Source: Cercis canadensis
Lineage: Eukaryota > Streptophyta > Magnoliopsida > Fabales > Fabaceae
Assembly: GCA_003255065.1 (NCBI GenBank)
Contig: QAOA01000840.1
Span: forward strand, 124,001-188,000
DNA length: 64,000 nucleotides
Direction of reading: 5' to 3'
Shown: in pieces, positions 35,400 to 46,971 of the stretch
Layout of the letters: the number at the start of each line of letters is the position of its first letter
Position numbering within the stretch: position 1 is the first letter of the stretch
The notes under the pieces: generated by a model
What the model saw: only the letters and a program-made list of their open reading frames with translations
What the model was told of the DNA's origin: nothing
The model's database searches: none
Program-made: the position numbers and the translations under genes

Positions 35400-38205
35400 C
35401 CTGGTACTTAGATAGTGGACACAGGTGCATCTAATCACATGTGCATTAATTCTAATCTTCTTTACCATAAACAGCCAGTGAAGCGACTCACACCAGTTTT
35501 CTTACCTGATGGCACAACTAAACTTGTTCATCACATAGGAGACATACCTCTCAGTCCCCAATTAATATTGATAGATGCTCTATATGTTCCTAGTTTTAAG
35601 TTCAATTTACTCTTAGTCAGAAAATTATCCCAAACAGCTCAAATTCAGTTCATTTTCTACCCTGACAAATGCATTTTGCAGGACCTACAGACTGAGACTA
35701 TTCTGGCAGTTGGTAAAGTCGTTGGGAACTTATACATATTAGACAAATCATCTTTCATTCAGCCTGTTCATGTTCCTCTCAATTCCATTTGTAATTTAGT
35801 TACTTCAGCTTGTAATCTTACTACTGTTCAGAATAAAATTCCATTACTCTTGTGGCATACCAGATTTGGGCATGCCTCTTTGAAGGCTTTACAACATATA
35901 CCATTTCTAACTAGTATCAGTTATGCTCTACCCTCACCCTGTGATGTTTGTCATAAATCTAAGCAACACAGAATTCCCTTTCCCATTAGCACTACCAGAT
36001 CAGCCTCTATTTTTGATCTTTTACACATAGACTTATGGGGACCATACAAAAAGGCCTCTCTCACAGGAGCACACTATATGCTCACTGTGGTAGATGATCA
36101 CAGTAGAGCTACATGGGTGTTTTTACTGCGACATAAGCATCAAACCCTTGACACACTTAAAGTTTTTTTTCAAATGATACACACTCAGTTTCAAAAACAC
36201 ATTTGTTGTATTAGAACTGATAATGGCACTGAATTCACTAGTCTTGAGTGTCAATCATTCTTATCCAACCTAGGTATTCTTCACCACAGGAGTTGTGTTT
36301 ATACACCCCAGCAAAATGGGATTGTTGAAAGAAAACACAGACATCTCTTGCAAATTGCTCGAGCTCTTATGTTTCAAGCCAACTTGCCTAATAAATTTTG
36401 GGGACACTCCCTCTTAATGGCTGCTTACCTCATAAATAGGTTACCCTCACAGTTCTTAGGTTGGAAAACTCCCTATGAATTGTTAAATCACACCAAACCA
36501 GATTACCTTCTCCTCAAGGTATTTGGTTGTCTTTGCTATGCTACTAACACATTTCCTCACAAAGATAAATTTGAGGCACGAGCATCCAAATGCATTTTTC
36601 TTGGTTTTGTCCCAGGACAGAAAGCTTATAGGGTCTATGCCTTACTCACTCATCATGTTTTTACTTCTCGTGATGTCATCTTTTATGAAGCTGTTTTTCC
36701 TTTTGACCATTTTTCACATGACCCCAGTGAGCTGTCACTCCCTCTCATTCCTATTGATTCTCTTGCCTCTGACCCTCAAGCCATTACCTCTTCTGGTCCA
36801 CCTGCTGTTCCCCTTTCTCCCATTCCTTCTAGCTCTCTTGAGCTGCCTGCCCCTGACATATCAGATTCTTGTTCCCCTGGCCTATCTACTGATGCCATAC
36901 CAGAACTCGATTCCTCTACTGATGCCTTACCCGCCACAACCTCCTCTCCTTCCTCACCTTTTCAGCCTTCTCACTCTCTTCAACCTACTCCTTTACCTCC
37001 TGTCTTAAGGCACAGTTCTAGACCTAAAGTGAAACCAGTCTGGCTGTCAGATTTTGTTTCAAATGTTTTTCTTCCCTCAGATTTACCAACTGCTATATCC
37101 AATTCTCCTGCACATATTTCTCCTGGTTTTTCAGGTTACACCCCCCCTACTTTCCCATATCATCATTCTCCTTATTTTACTGACTCATACATGTCATTTC
37201 TTGCAAATGTGTCTTCTACTCCTGAACCTCGCTCTTACTACCATGCAAGCAAAAATGACAAGTGGCTTGCAGCCATGAATAAAGAATTAGAAGCCCTGGA
37301 ATCCAATCATACCTAGGACCTAGTCCCTTTGCCTCCTGGAAAAAAGGCAATTGGCTCTAAGTGGGTCTATAAAATCAAATACTTGCCAGATGGGACTGTT
37401 GATAGATATAAGGCAAGGTTAGTTGCCAAGGGCTATCATCAAGTCGAGGGTGTTCATTATAAGGACAGCTTCTCACCTGTTGCAAAGCTTGTCACAGTGC
37501 GAATTTTCTTAGCCATTGTTACTGCACAACAATGGCCACTCCATCAACTTGACATCAACAATGCCTTTCTCCATGGCTATTTGAATGAAGAAGTGTTCAT
37601 GCATCCCCCTCAGGGCTACACCAAAGCCCAATCCCATGAGGTCTGTCTACTCAAGCGCTCCCTTTATGTCTTAAAGCAAGCCTCTAGACAATGGAATCTT
37701 GAATTTTCTGGTAAGCTTAAGGCCTATGGCTTCACACAGAGCTCACATGATCATTGTCTCTTCACCATGCATACACCATCATCTTTCTTAGCTCTTTTGG
37801 TTTATGTTGATGATGTCTTAGTCACTGGTACACATGATCATGATATCCTCCAAGTGAAACAGTTTTTGCATGATTCCTTTACTATTAAGGATTTGGGGCC
37901 TGCCCATTATTTTTTGGGTCTTGAGATTGCTCGTGGAGAACTAGGCACTTATGTTACACAGAGGAAGTATGTTTTAGATATCTTGAAGGATGCTGGCTTG
38001 CTTGGTGCCAAACCTACTGCCACACCCCTACCCAAAGGCCAAAATTTCTCCTCTGCTGGTACCTTACTGCCTGAACCTGATAGATACAGAAGACTTGTTG
38101 GTCGTCTGCTTTATCTCAACCTCACTAGACCAGACATCACTCATGCCGTGCACCAACTCAATCAGTACATTCACTCCCCCACCCAAGCACATTGGAATGG
38201 AGCCA
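35400..38205 (+). pseudogene. pol of Copia element: protease, integrase, reverse transcriptase
   Basis: Protease with the DTGAS motif (about 35415), pre-integrase LLWHTRFGHASLKAL with CDVCHKSKQHR (about 35855-35960), integrase core HIDLWGPY...VVDDHSRATW...RTDNGTEF...PQQNGIVERKHR (36020-36350), then RT with GSKWVYKIKYLPDGTVDRYK, LDINNAFLHGYLNEEVF and the catalytic YVDDVL (about 37805). No RNase H. The T-rich linker between integrase and RT is low-complexity Ser/Pro. Broken, and the polyprotein end is absent. Confidence 0.9.
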
Positions 38206-39613
38206 TAACCTTTAACTGCGCTTCAATGTCACTTGAGCCTGTACCACATTTTCTAGGTTTTCTGTTTTTAGTAATAATATTCTCATACAATTTTTTTTTC
38301 TACACCTCTTTTATACTGCACACATGACAACTCATTGTGACATCTAAATTTACTTAATGCCCACTGAAACTTCATAAGACTCATTAAAACTTTAATTAAA
38401 TAGTTAAAATTAGCTCCACACCTTCTATACTTTTAAATGGTGTGAGTATCCTATTATGATAAAATACAAGGAAATCCTGAATTTTGCATACTCTAAAGGA
38501 AAGAAAAATGTCCAATAGAAATATTCTCAATATATTAGGCCAGTGGCTGCCAATTTTATTTTTTTTTGACAACTCTCAATTAATGAACAGAGAATTCAGA
38601 AAATATTCTCAATTAATGAAGAATATCCCCAGTGAGATACCATCCCTTGTCTATAAAAACTCACAGAAAAAATTGATTTTATGTTGCCATGCAATAAAAT
38701 ACAACATTCTCAAAGGCATGCCTGCAATAGCCTCCTAGCCTTCAATACTTGATAACTAAAACCTAGACATAAACTAGAAGAAGCTGCTGAATCAAATTGG
38801 AATCAAATTCATCGCTGATCCAAAATTAGTATATGCTCACTGCAATCGTATATTAAGTAATGACTGTACAATTAGATATGCCCAGACAAATCTACAGAGG
38901 CATAAAAAGGATTCAAATATGGAACATAAGCGGCATCATACCTAGCGATGAATCAAATATGCGCACCGAAATAAGAACCATATCAACAAACAAATTAGTC
39001 CTCCTCCATCGGTACATCTGGAATGTCAAATCTATCTTCTTCAATGGTCTAATTTATAAGAGACACAGGAGACGGTATTAGGGCCTCAAGGAAACAATAT
39101 GGACCACAACAAATGTCACTTCAAGCAAAGAAAAGATTTATCCAAAATGGGAAAAGTGGTTGAGGGAGCAGGGGATTACCTAAAGTGGCAAGAAAGCACA
39201 ACCTTAGAGCTACCAGGAAAATGCTTTGAGATATTTGGTCCTCATCAAATTTGTGTATCAAATAGATACTACCAACATTTACATCATAGTAATAATAATT
39301 TATTTTTACAAAACAAGTACGTCTTTCTGCACATCCGGATATTAGAAATTATCAAATAAAGCAATTCTACAGAATTCTCATTAATTAGATCAGACAGACA
39401 AAAGAATGGTAGATATATCTCATGCATATGATTAAAGTAGATTCTACCTAAACAAAGAATTTTGCAGCTTGAATTTAGACACATGCTGGATTTTAAGATC
39501 TTAAAAGGTCTTCTGTAAAATAGATTATAACAAAAAGTGCTGTCACTTATTTCTGCTTTTGCTTTTCCAGCAGAACTCGTAAGTCCTCCTTACCTTCAAT
39601 CCCCTGAGTATTT
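38206..39613. repeat. Segmental duplication, copy B
   Basis: Collinear with 31424-33789, starting with AACTGCGCTTCAATGTCACT at the Copia truncation point. It has about 270 bases (38300-38560) in place of the MITE region of copy A and lacks the 240 bases at 32745-32985. It continues uninterrupted through the site where copy A carries the Copia element. Confidence 0.85.
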
Positions 39614-40094
39614 TTGTACCCGGAAGAAATATTCAAATTAGAACAGCATATTTTTAATGTCTACAGGTGAATCAATCAACACTACAGCTGAAGATAGCTT
39701 AACATATTAAAATGAAAGAGATACATCTAGAATATATGCAAGACCAGGCTGCATGCTATAACAGGATACATGTGCGTAGCAGACAGTGAATGCATCAATG
39801 GTGGACATTACATTTTGCAAACCAATTTTTGAAATATTTTTTTTTAAAAAAAAACAAATACTTAATGCTCTTTAAACATAACCAAGCAAGGAGAGATATG
39901 AGTAGATCAAAGATTATAAGAAAATTGGAAATCACTGACCATTGCACAAAAGCGAGAAATGAATGGTGTCATATAACAGGCCTTGTCCTACTTTCCTCAA
40001 GAAACCTCATAAAATGAGCAGAAACAGCATCAACCACACAATATGGCAAAGCATGTTTCTTCTCCAATAGAAGCTTTATGAAATAGCTACGATT
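38995..40094 (-). pseudogene. Bystin-like gene, 3' half, partial copy B
   Basis: Three exon-like blocks on the minus strand: 40094-39950 (YFIKLLLEKKHALPY, VVDAVSAHFMRFLEESR, then PVI), about 39621-39548 (YKN...KEDLRVLLEKQKQK) and 39048-38995 (TIEEDRFDIPDVPMEED, stop). Bystin/ENP1 proteins have FIKLLL.KK.ALPYRV.DA.VAHFMRF followed by PVIWHQSLLAFVQRYKNEL; here the Trp after PVI is TGA and a further stop follows KQKQK. Bystin is a conserved nucleolar factor for small-subunit assembly, so this damaged partial copy implies an intact gene elsewhere. No upstream exons (N-terminal half) are seen before the repeat at 40178. Introns contain no recognisable insertions. Confidence 0.72.
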
Positions 40095-40177
40095 GATTAA
40101 AAGGTCAATATTAAGAAGCAATTTCAACAATATATTCTGACAGAGAGAACAGGTTTTCGGACAATTATAATATTATA

Positions 40178-40289
40178 AACCAAATTTTGAAATAAAATTA
40201 AAAAAATATAATACGTAATGCTCCTTAAACATAACCAAGCAAGGAATGATATGAGTAGATCAAAGATTATAAGAAAATGGGAAATCACT
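40178..40289. repeat. Local duplication of bystin-like intron, left part
   Basis: Matches 39819-39945 (shared CATAACCAAGCAAGGA, ATATGAGTAGATCAAAGATT). The match continues after the small Copia-type element at 42558-42610, so the copy was intact before that insertion. Confidence 0.85.
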
Positions 40290-40488
40290 TAATGGAGTAC
40301 TAACCACATGACAATCAGATGCCTATAATCCTGTAGATATAATTAGGTTATATATTCAAATGTTGTATTACAAATACAGGATAATACTAGGAATATTGGT
40401 AAGTTTGTTATTCTCTTATTCGAATATATTGACACCACTATTCTGAATACAATTGATATCCTTTTCCTATCATTTATGTTTCTCTATA
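40290..40488 (+). repeat. Left LTR of small Copia-type element
   Basis: 199 bases, TAATGGAGTAC...TCTCTATA, direct repeat of 42359-42557; followed by TGGTATCAGAGC. Confidence 0.88.
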
Positions 40489-40925
40489 TGGTATCAGAGC
40501 AAGTTGTGTTTTAACCAGCTTCTCTATCCTATCCATCTCACTTTTATTTTCTGTATTCCTTTTCCTTCTTCCAATGGCCACATTCTCCACCATCAATTCT
40601 ATTCTCTTTCACCATGCCACCAACCCCACCAACCTCATCACCATTAACATTTCAAACTTGGTCATCAAACTCACCAGCAACAACTATGTTGCCTGGGCTA
40701 AACAAATGAAGTCTATGTTAATCGGCTATATATGGCCTTCTGGGCTACATCACTAGCTCCACCCCTTGTCAACCACCCACCATTGAACTTCATGGTGAGG
40801 ATGTTGAGAATCCTCTTTGCACTTTTTGGATTCGACAGGACCATGGGCGTTGGTGTGCAGCACATTATGGAGAATTTGTTTGGCTGGATGTCCCAAACGT
40901 TGGTGCCAGCATTGGGCAGATGGGT

Positions 40926-42305
40926 TCATGGAGGTTGCAGCAGTGAATGGAGAGCGGGTAGGTGTAGGTACTTGTCGATATGGTGTTCATTTGGACCTTG
41001 CACTAGTACTTGTCCCAAGCTCAAAGCCTTTACCTGAAAACAATTAGGGAAAAATTCAACTGAAACATTGTTTTGATGACATAATTGAGAAACAGAATTG
41101 AGATTCTCATTGACAGAGGGAACCAAAAGAACATTAGACAATTGTAAAGAGGAAGGAAGAGAGCTAGAACCAGTATGGGTAATAGGAAGGGAGGTGCCAT
41201 CGGCAACAGTGAGAATGCCAAAGTCGTTTGTAATATAATGGGTTGCCCTGGAGTCAATGAGCCAGTGAGACTTAGGCGCAGCAGTGGCTGTGGCAGCATG
41301 TGCAGAGGGAGAGACATTGGGGTTGTTGCTTATTTTAAAACAGAATTTGGCAATGTGCCCTCTTCGGTTGCAATACTGGCAGATGAGGGTGGATTGAGGC
41401 TTGCGTGTGTTATCTGAAGAGGTGGAGTGTGGCTGGGAATGTGACTGATTGGAGGAGCCAGTGAACCAGTGTTGGCGAGGTGGATATTGGGAATTGTTGC
41501 GCCAAGCATGGTGAGCAGAAATAGGAGCAGCAAGAGAGTTGTCTTCCTTCTTCAAATAGGACTCTTAATCAGTAAGAGTCTCAAATAATTCATCAAACGA
41601 AATGGGAGTCTTAAGCACCCAGATGGCTGCAGCAATCTCCATGTAGGAAGAGCCAAGGCCACTGAGGCAGTGAAGCACCAAGTCGATGTCATCAAGGGGA
41701 AGACCTATAACAGCAAGTTTATCCAAGATGCTCTTCACATTCCGAAGATATTCAGCAACAGAAGCAGTTCTTTTTGTGAGGTTGGACAGGTGTTCTTTGA
41801 AGATCATAATTCTGGACCGAGAATGATTCGCAAATGCACGAGGAAGTTGTTCCAAAGCTTGTTGAGAGGTGGATGATTGAGAGATGACGGCACGAGCATC
41901 AAGATCGCAGGCTGTCATGATAGCTAGTAACAGAAAATGGTCTTGTCAGATCCAAAAAGTGCAAAGAGGATTCTCAACATCCTCACCATGATGTTCAATG
42001 GTGGGTGGAGGACAAGGGGTGGAGCCAGTGATGGAGCCCACATGGCCATAGTCTATAAATATAGACTTCATTTGTTTAGCCCAAGCAACATAGTTGTTGC
42101 TGGTGAGTTTGATGACCAAGTTGGAAATGTTAATGATGATGAGGTCAGTGGGGTTGGTGGCATGGTGAAAGGGAATAGAATTGATGGTGGAGGATGTGGC
42201 CATTGGAAGAGGAAAAAGGAATACAAAAAATAAAGTGAGACGGATAGGATAGAGAAGCTGGTTAAAGCACAAGTTGCTCTTCACATTCCTGGACCACTGT
42301 TTCAA
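40926..42305 (-). pseudogene. Inverted gag of small Copia-type element
   Basis: On the minus strand: NLVIKLTSNNYVAWAKQMKS (Copia gag start, about 42110), LEQLPRAFANHSRSRIMIFK, LRNVKSILDKLAVIGLPLDD, then a CQYCNRRGHIAKFC zinc knuckle (about 41385) and SHWLIDSRATHYI, the beginning of the protease region. The same gag start is also present on + at 40574-40740. Broken, several breaks. Confidence 0.82.
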
Positions 42306-42358
42306 ACCCTACAAGACAAGATTGGTGTCCTTAATCCTCCCACCATCTTGAGGGGGCA

Positions 42359-42557
42359 TAATGGAGTACTAACCACATGACAATCACATGCCTATAATCC
42401 TGTAGATATAATTAGGTTATATATTCAATTGTTTTATTTCAAATATAGGATAATACTAGGAATATTCCTAAGTTTGTTATTCTCTTATCTCTATATATTG
42501 ACACCACTATTCTGAATACAATTGAGATAATTTTCCTATCATTTACGTTTCTCTATA
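42359..42557 (+). repeat. Right LTR of small Copia-type element
   Basis: 199 bases, direct repeat of 40290-40488, preceded by a purine-rich tract (CTTGAGGGGGCA). Confidence 0.88.
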
Positions 42558-42610
42558 TCACTGACCATTGCACAAAAGTGAGAAGTGAATGGTGTCATAT
42601 AACCGGCATT
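42558..42610 (-). pseudogene. Bystin-like exon fragment, copy C
   Basis: Begins with the target duplication TCACT and matches 39942-39985 (GACCATTGCACAAAAG...GAATGGTGTCATATAAC). It encodes on the minus strand the end of the exon after FLEESR. It is cut at 42611 by the SIRE-like LTR. With copies A and B this is a third partial copy. Confidence 0.7.
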
Positions 42611-43915
42611 TGAGAGTTGCAAATTCTATTCCTAGAAGGGGGGTGAATAGAAATTGTTAAAAATTTGTTCTTGAAATTTGACTCAAGTCATAGATTTGTT
42701 GAAGAACTGGTCCTTACAAACTAGTTCTTTAACAAATACTAAACATGAGTATATCGAAATCACTCAGCAAAACATGAACAACACAGACAAAGAAATATCC
42801 AGAGAATCATAGATGAAGACAAGAGAGATCAGACAGAGATTTTATAGTGGTTCGGCTTAATATGCCTACATCCACTTCTCCCATGTTAATGGGGTTCCAC
42901 TATACTTCAAGGTTATTTTTCCAAGCTTCCCCAAGCTTTACACCAGTTTATTTTTCCAAGCTTCTCCAAGCTTAACTCCCATGGTTTTTGTTTCCCAAGC
43001 TCACCATGAACTCTCTCTCTCTAATACCCTAGAGATTACTCACATGGATTTCTCCATAGAAATCCAGGTTTACAGAACCAAAGTGTTTTGTTGTAGGCCT
43101 AAGAAGAAACTCTCTCACAGAGTATACATATTACAATGAAGAACTTGAAGCATAAAGAAATGGCCAAGAAGAGGAAGAAGAAAATGGAGAGTTCAGCTTT
43201 CAATAATGGAGAAATCCAAGTTTACAGAACCAAAGTGTTTTGTTGTAGGCCCAAGAAGAAACTCTCTCACAGAGAATACATATTACAATGAAGAACTTGA
43301 AGCATAAAGAAATGGCCAAGAAGAGGAAGAAGAAAATGGAGAGCTCAGCTTTAAATAATGGTTTCCCTTTCTCTCTCTGAAAATATTTTCTTCTTTTCTC
43401 CACTACATGTATGCTGAAGCCTCTTGGAAGTCTCCTTGCTTTATCATCTCTCTTGTACACGTGAAGAACCGAATGGTGAGGGAAAAGAGGAGCCACCAAC
43501 CGGCTGACTCCTTGTCAATCAGTCACTTGACCATTTGTCCTTTTGTCCACAAAAGTCTTTCTTTTGTGTAAGAGAGTAGATAGCTTTCTTGAAGTATGAG
43601 CTTTTCAAAATAGTACTTAGAAATGAAGCTTTCTATTCTCTAAGGATACACTCTTAGTCAGACTTGCGAAAAGGAGATCTTTGGCCCGGAGTTCGTGTAG
43701 GACTTTGTCCACATCAGCAATCTTGAAAACTCATCACATATGCAAGAACTGGTTCTGAAGAACAAGTTCTTCAAGACTCCATTTAAGGATTGATCTAAAT
43801 AACATCTTAAAAAACATAGCAAACATTAATAGTGACAAGAAAAACAACACATGTAAGAGATAGCAAGATATTATTGTTATCATCAAAATAGGTTCAGAGA
43901 CTTGTGGGGCTAACA
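42611..43915 (-). repeat. 3' LTR of SIRE-like element
   Basis: In its own direction starts TGTTAGCCCCACAAGTC after the polypurine tract and ends ...GCAACTCTCA at 42611. It carries an internal tandem duplication of about 150 bases (43059-43209 and 43210-43361). It sits in the copy C bystin fragment; the base pattern GCATT at 42606-42610 is the presumed target duplication. Confidence 0.82.
43059..43361. repeat. 150-bp tandem duplication inside the SIRE-like LTR
   Basis: AGAAATCCAGGTTTACAGAA at 43059 recurs as AGAAATCCAAGTTTACAGAA at 43210, and the two units match almost base for base through GGAGAG(T/C)TCAGCTTT. There is no N between them, unlike the assembly-type duplications. Confidence 0.85.
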
Positions 43916-43929
43916 ATCTCCCCCTTTTT
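43916..43929 (-). other. Polypurine tract of SIRE-like element
   Basis: AAAAAGGGGGAGAT on the minus strand immediately precedes the LTR start TGTTAGCC; the plus-strand DNA priming site. Confidence 0.85.
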
Positions 43930-44503
43930 GATGATGACAATAATGAGTTTGTGAAAAAGCTCCCCCTTAATTCATGCCCACTAGAACTGAGAATCAGTTC
44001 TCTAGAACTAGATGACAGAAGGGAGTTTTCACACTTGACCTGTCCAGTAATAAGAAATTATACCATTAACCTGTTTCAATTACAATTCCAACAGAGATAG
44101 CAGTTCAAACAGACTATTCCAACAGGTTATTCGACATAATTTCTCCCCCTTTGGCATTATCAAAAAGACAAGGGTAGAAACAAATCATAAAATAAAATCA
44201 GTGAAGGGATCAAAGTATTTCAGCAATCAAAATAGAATATTACCATATAAAATCAAGTCATATGTAATCAGGAAATGTCATAGATGGATGATGCATGAGA
44301 ATTAGAAAAAGCATAGGCCGAAAAATGTTTTTCTATGCTGCAAATACAACTGAAATGGTAGCAAAAGTAGACATATTGAAATGGAATCAGACAATCTAGT
44401 CAGATGAGGAAGATGATTAAGAGGCAATGAGATGAGCTAATTTAGCTTTGACATCTGATAGATCCCTTTCCATTGCTGTCACCAGAGTTTGAAAGAAATT
44501 GAG

Positions 44504-46330
44504 TCACCTGCCAATTTGGTTTGCCAGTTCCTCTGGATTGACTGAAGCCACCCATTCTACATGATCCACTTCTTCAAATGGCTGAGCTGATGGAGCTTGT
44601 TTCCTTACCTTCTTTGAGGGTTTGGAACTGGTTGAGGGTTCAGCAGCCTGCCTCTTGGTCTTGACATGGGGAGTACTAGTGGATGCTGCTTGTTTCTTTC
44701 CCTTTACAGAGGTCTGGCTAAGAGAACGATCAGGAAAGGAGAAAGTAGTAGGCAAGGGTCTTTTTAGAATGAACTTGGCAGGAAGGGGTTCTGACTCAAA
44801 TGAGGTGAGATCAACCTTAAAGTACTTGCATAATTTTACAATTAGCATGCCATAGGGAAGACTAGTTTTAGTTCTTGACCCTTGAACAGAGGCAGCCATT
44901 GTACTTAAGATTAATCTGGGCAAGTCTAGAGGAAGGTGATTCTTTAGGTGATACAAAAGATATAGGTCAGGAGTGGTGAACTCACTATGGCTGCCACTTC
45001 AAGGTAAAAGGTGTGAGGTGATGATTTTGGCAAGGATCCTGGATGTGGAATTAAAGCAGTGAATTGAGGAAGGTATTCCCTTCCCCCTTTGATCAGTAAA
45101 ATCACACATAGAAGCCATGACAACATCGAAGGATATCAAATCAGCAAGCCAAACTTTTTGAACAAACCTAGAATCTCCTTTTAGAGGCAATTTCAGAATA
45201 CTAGCCAGAAGTCTTTCAGAGATAACTACTTCCTCACCAGCAATAAAGGATTTTAAATAAACAGTTCCAGAATCAGATCCTTTTAAAGGCTGAAGATGAG
45301 CATAAAATAGGCGGATTACCTTTGGCATAACTGGCTTATTCATTTTTAGCATGCTTGACCATCCCATGTCAGCAAAGATTTCTTCAACTGATTGAGTGAC
45401 TGAGGAGGGCGAGTCCCACTCAATGATGCAACCTAGTGCAATGGTCCTTTTGGCATAGAATTTGTGAAAATTCTCCTATGCTGCAACACTTTCAAATTCA
45501 GTGGGACTTCTTTTAGCATCTGGATTTGAGTCAAGAATAGGTTGATCAGGAGTATTCTGAGATGCTCCTTTATCAACAGAGCTTATGACAAATGACTTTT
45601 TATCAGGAGTCCTTTTTGCAGAGGGGCTTTTGGTGGATTTCGAAGCAGAAGTTTTGGTCTTAGACCCTTTGCCCTAAGAGATTGATGCTTTGCTCTGAGA
45701 AGCAGGGACCTTAGCCTTACAAGATGATGGTGAAGCCATTGGAGTTGAGACTTTGGCTTGAGGAGTAGAGACTTTTGGATCCCGTCTTGGCATAAATGCT
45801 ATTTTTCTTGCCAACATTTTCTTTCTTCTAGGACAAAGAGAGGGCTCTGAAGGCTTTGTTGCAGGAAAGGACTGAGGAACATTTGAAGCAGATGGAATTG
45901 GAGAGGAATCCTTTAGAGGGTTAGGAATGGATGAAGTCTTTGAAGGTTTGGGGTTTGCAGAAGGTGATGGTGATTGAGTGGGTGAAGGAGTATGTGAAGG
46001 AAATGGAATTGGTGATGGAGGAGGAGAAGCTATGGGAGAATCAGAGGGTGGAGCTTCGAGAGGAAGCCATGGAAATAGGGGTTCTAAGACAGGTTCTGGA
46101 ATAGGGGAAGAAAAAGGAGAAGCCATTTTAGCTTTCCCTTTGACAGAACTGGAGGCAAACCTACTTGCTCTATGAAGGATTGGTTCATTGTCTTCAGGTT
46201 CCTCTGAAGAAGATGAGTCTTCCACTTGAATTGGCTTCTCACGAGAGGAATCTACTTTTGTCTTTCCTTTGAACTGAGCTACCAAACATTGGCTTACTCT
46301 TCTTCTATCCATTACTCTGGAAGTTTCCAA
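44504..46330 (-). pseudogene. Extra (env-position) gene of the SIRE-like element
   Basis: The first part (46330-45670) is Ser/Pro-rich with acidic stretches; the second half has VIRLFYAHLQPLKGSDSGTV, GEEVVISERLLASILKLP and HLPLDLPRLILSTMAASVQG, the signature of the 'putative plant transposon protein' domain found in this position in SIRE/Maximus and some Ty3 elements. No clear signal peptide or transmembrane segment is seen, so an envelope function is not supported by this copy. Broken. Confidence 0.7.
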
Positions 46331-46971
46331 CTTTGATTAATATAATGGCAGCCAATGGAGCACGATCAAGCACTTACCGAGGAGAAAGGAGAACATGCAA
46401 AATGAATGCGGAAAATAGGTAAGAACAGAGGAGTGAATGCAGAAGAAGGTGAATAGTTAGGTTCACTTTCGAAGGAAGAAGAGAGGAAATTGAGCTCGGG
46501 AATGCATTGAGATAAAACAGTGTGTTTTTGCTAAAGACAATAAAACCGAACATTGAGCTAAGATGAAGCGTGCATTTTGGCCAAAGGCCAAAGAACGCGA
46601 GCCGAAGTGCAAAGAGGGTCAGAAATAATTTTGGCCCAAAATAAAATTTTAGTCCAACAAACACACAAAGAGGAATTTTTTAGAGATAAATTCATGAAGC
46701 AGTATTCCCAAAGAAAAAGATGATATTTCTTCAAATAAGAATCTAGACATGATCAAGTTTATTCAACAAATTGATAGGTCAGAAAACTCAAAAATGATCA
46801 GGGATAAATTTTGAGCACAAAAAGGAAGATTGTCCAAAAAAATAAATTTTTTTTTTTTAACAATTTCAGAAGAGATTAGCAAAAACTGAAAATATTCATT
46901 AGCCAATCAAAATTCAAAAAGAATGAAATGTATATGAACAAACAACAAGTATATACATACAAAACACTTCA
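46331..46971 (-). other. Spacer between pol and extra gene of the SIRE-like element
   Basis: AT-rich, no recognisable domain. Probably the internal untranslated region used by the downstream gene. Confidence 0.5.

Larger units (their letters stand above)
33790..38205 (+). mobile_element. Ty1/Copia element inserted in the bystin-like remnant, 3' end missing
   Basis: Parts in order: 5' LTR (33790-34098, 309 bp, TGTACAG...TTACA, with a TATATAAG TATA-like box near 33971), initiator-Met tRNA PBS (34099), gag, protease, integrase and reverse transcriptase. No RNase H or 3' LTR follows; at 38206 the sequence switches to copy B of the duplicated segment. The undisturbed insertion site is visible in copy B near 39612. 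Coding frames are long, so it looks fairly young; about two breaks besides the lost end. Confidence 0.9.
40290..42557 (+). mobile_element. Small Copia-type element with an inverted internal duplication
   Basis: Two direct LTRs of 199 bases (40290-40488 and 42359-42557) and a 5-bp target duplication TCACT (40285-40289, 42558-42562). The initiator-Met PBS is at 40489 and a GAGGGGGCA polypurine tract before 42359. The interior is unusual: the PBS-proximal leader and start of gag (40489 to about 40850) recur as an inverted copy at about 41930-42284, and the rest of gag up to a zinc knuckle reads on the minus strand (about 41918-40926). No pol domains. By eye the LTRs differ at about 7%. Broken, with a rearranged interior; the LTR ends appear to be TA...TA rather than TG...CA. 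Confidence 0.85.

Noticed and set aside
36523-37278. Leu-rich overlapping frames in the Copia pol
   Set aside because: Out-of-frame shadows of the Ser/Pro-rich linker and integrase.
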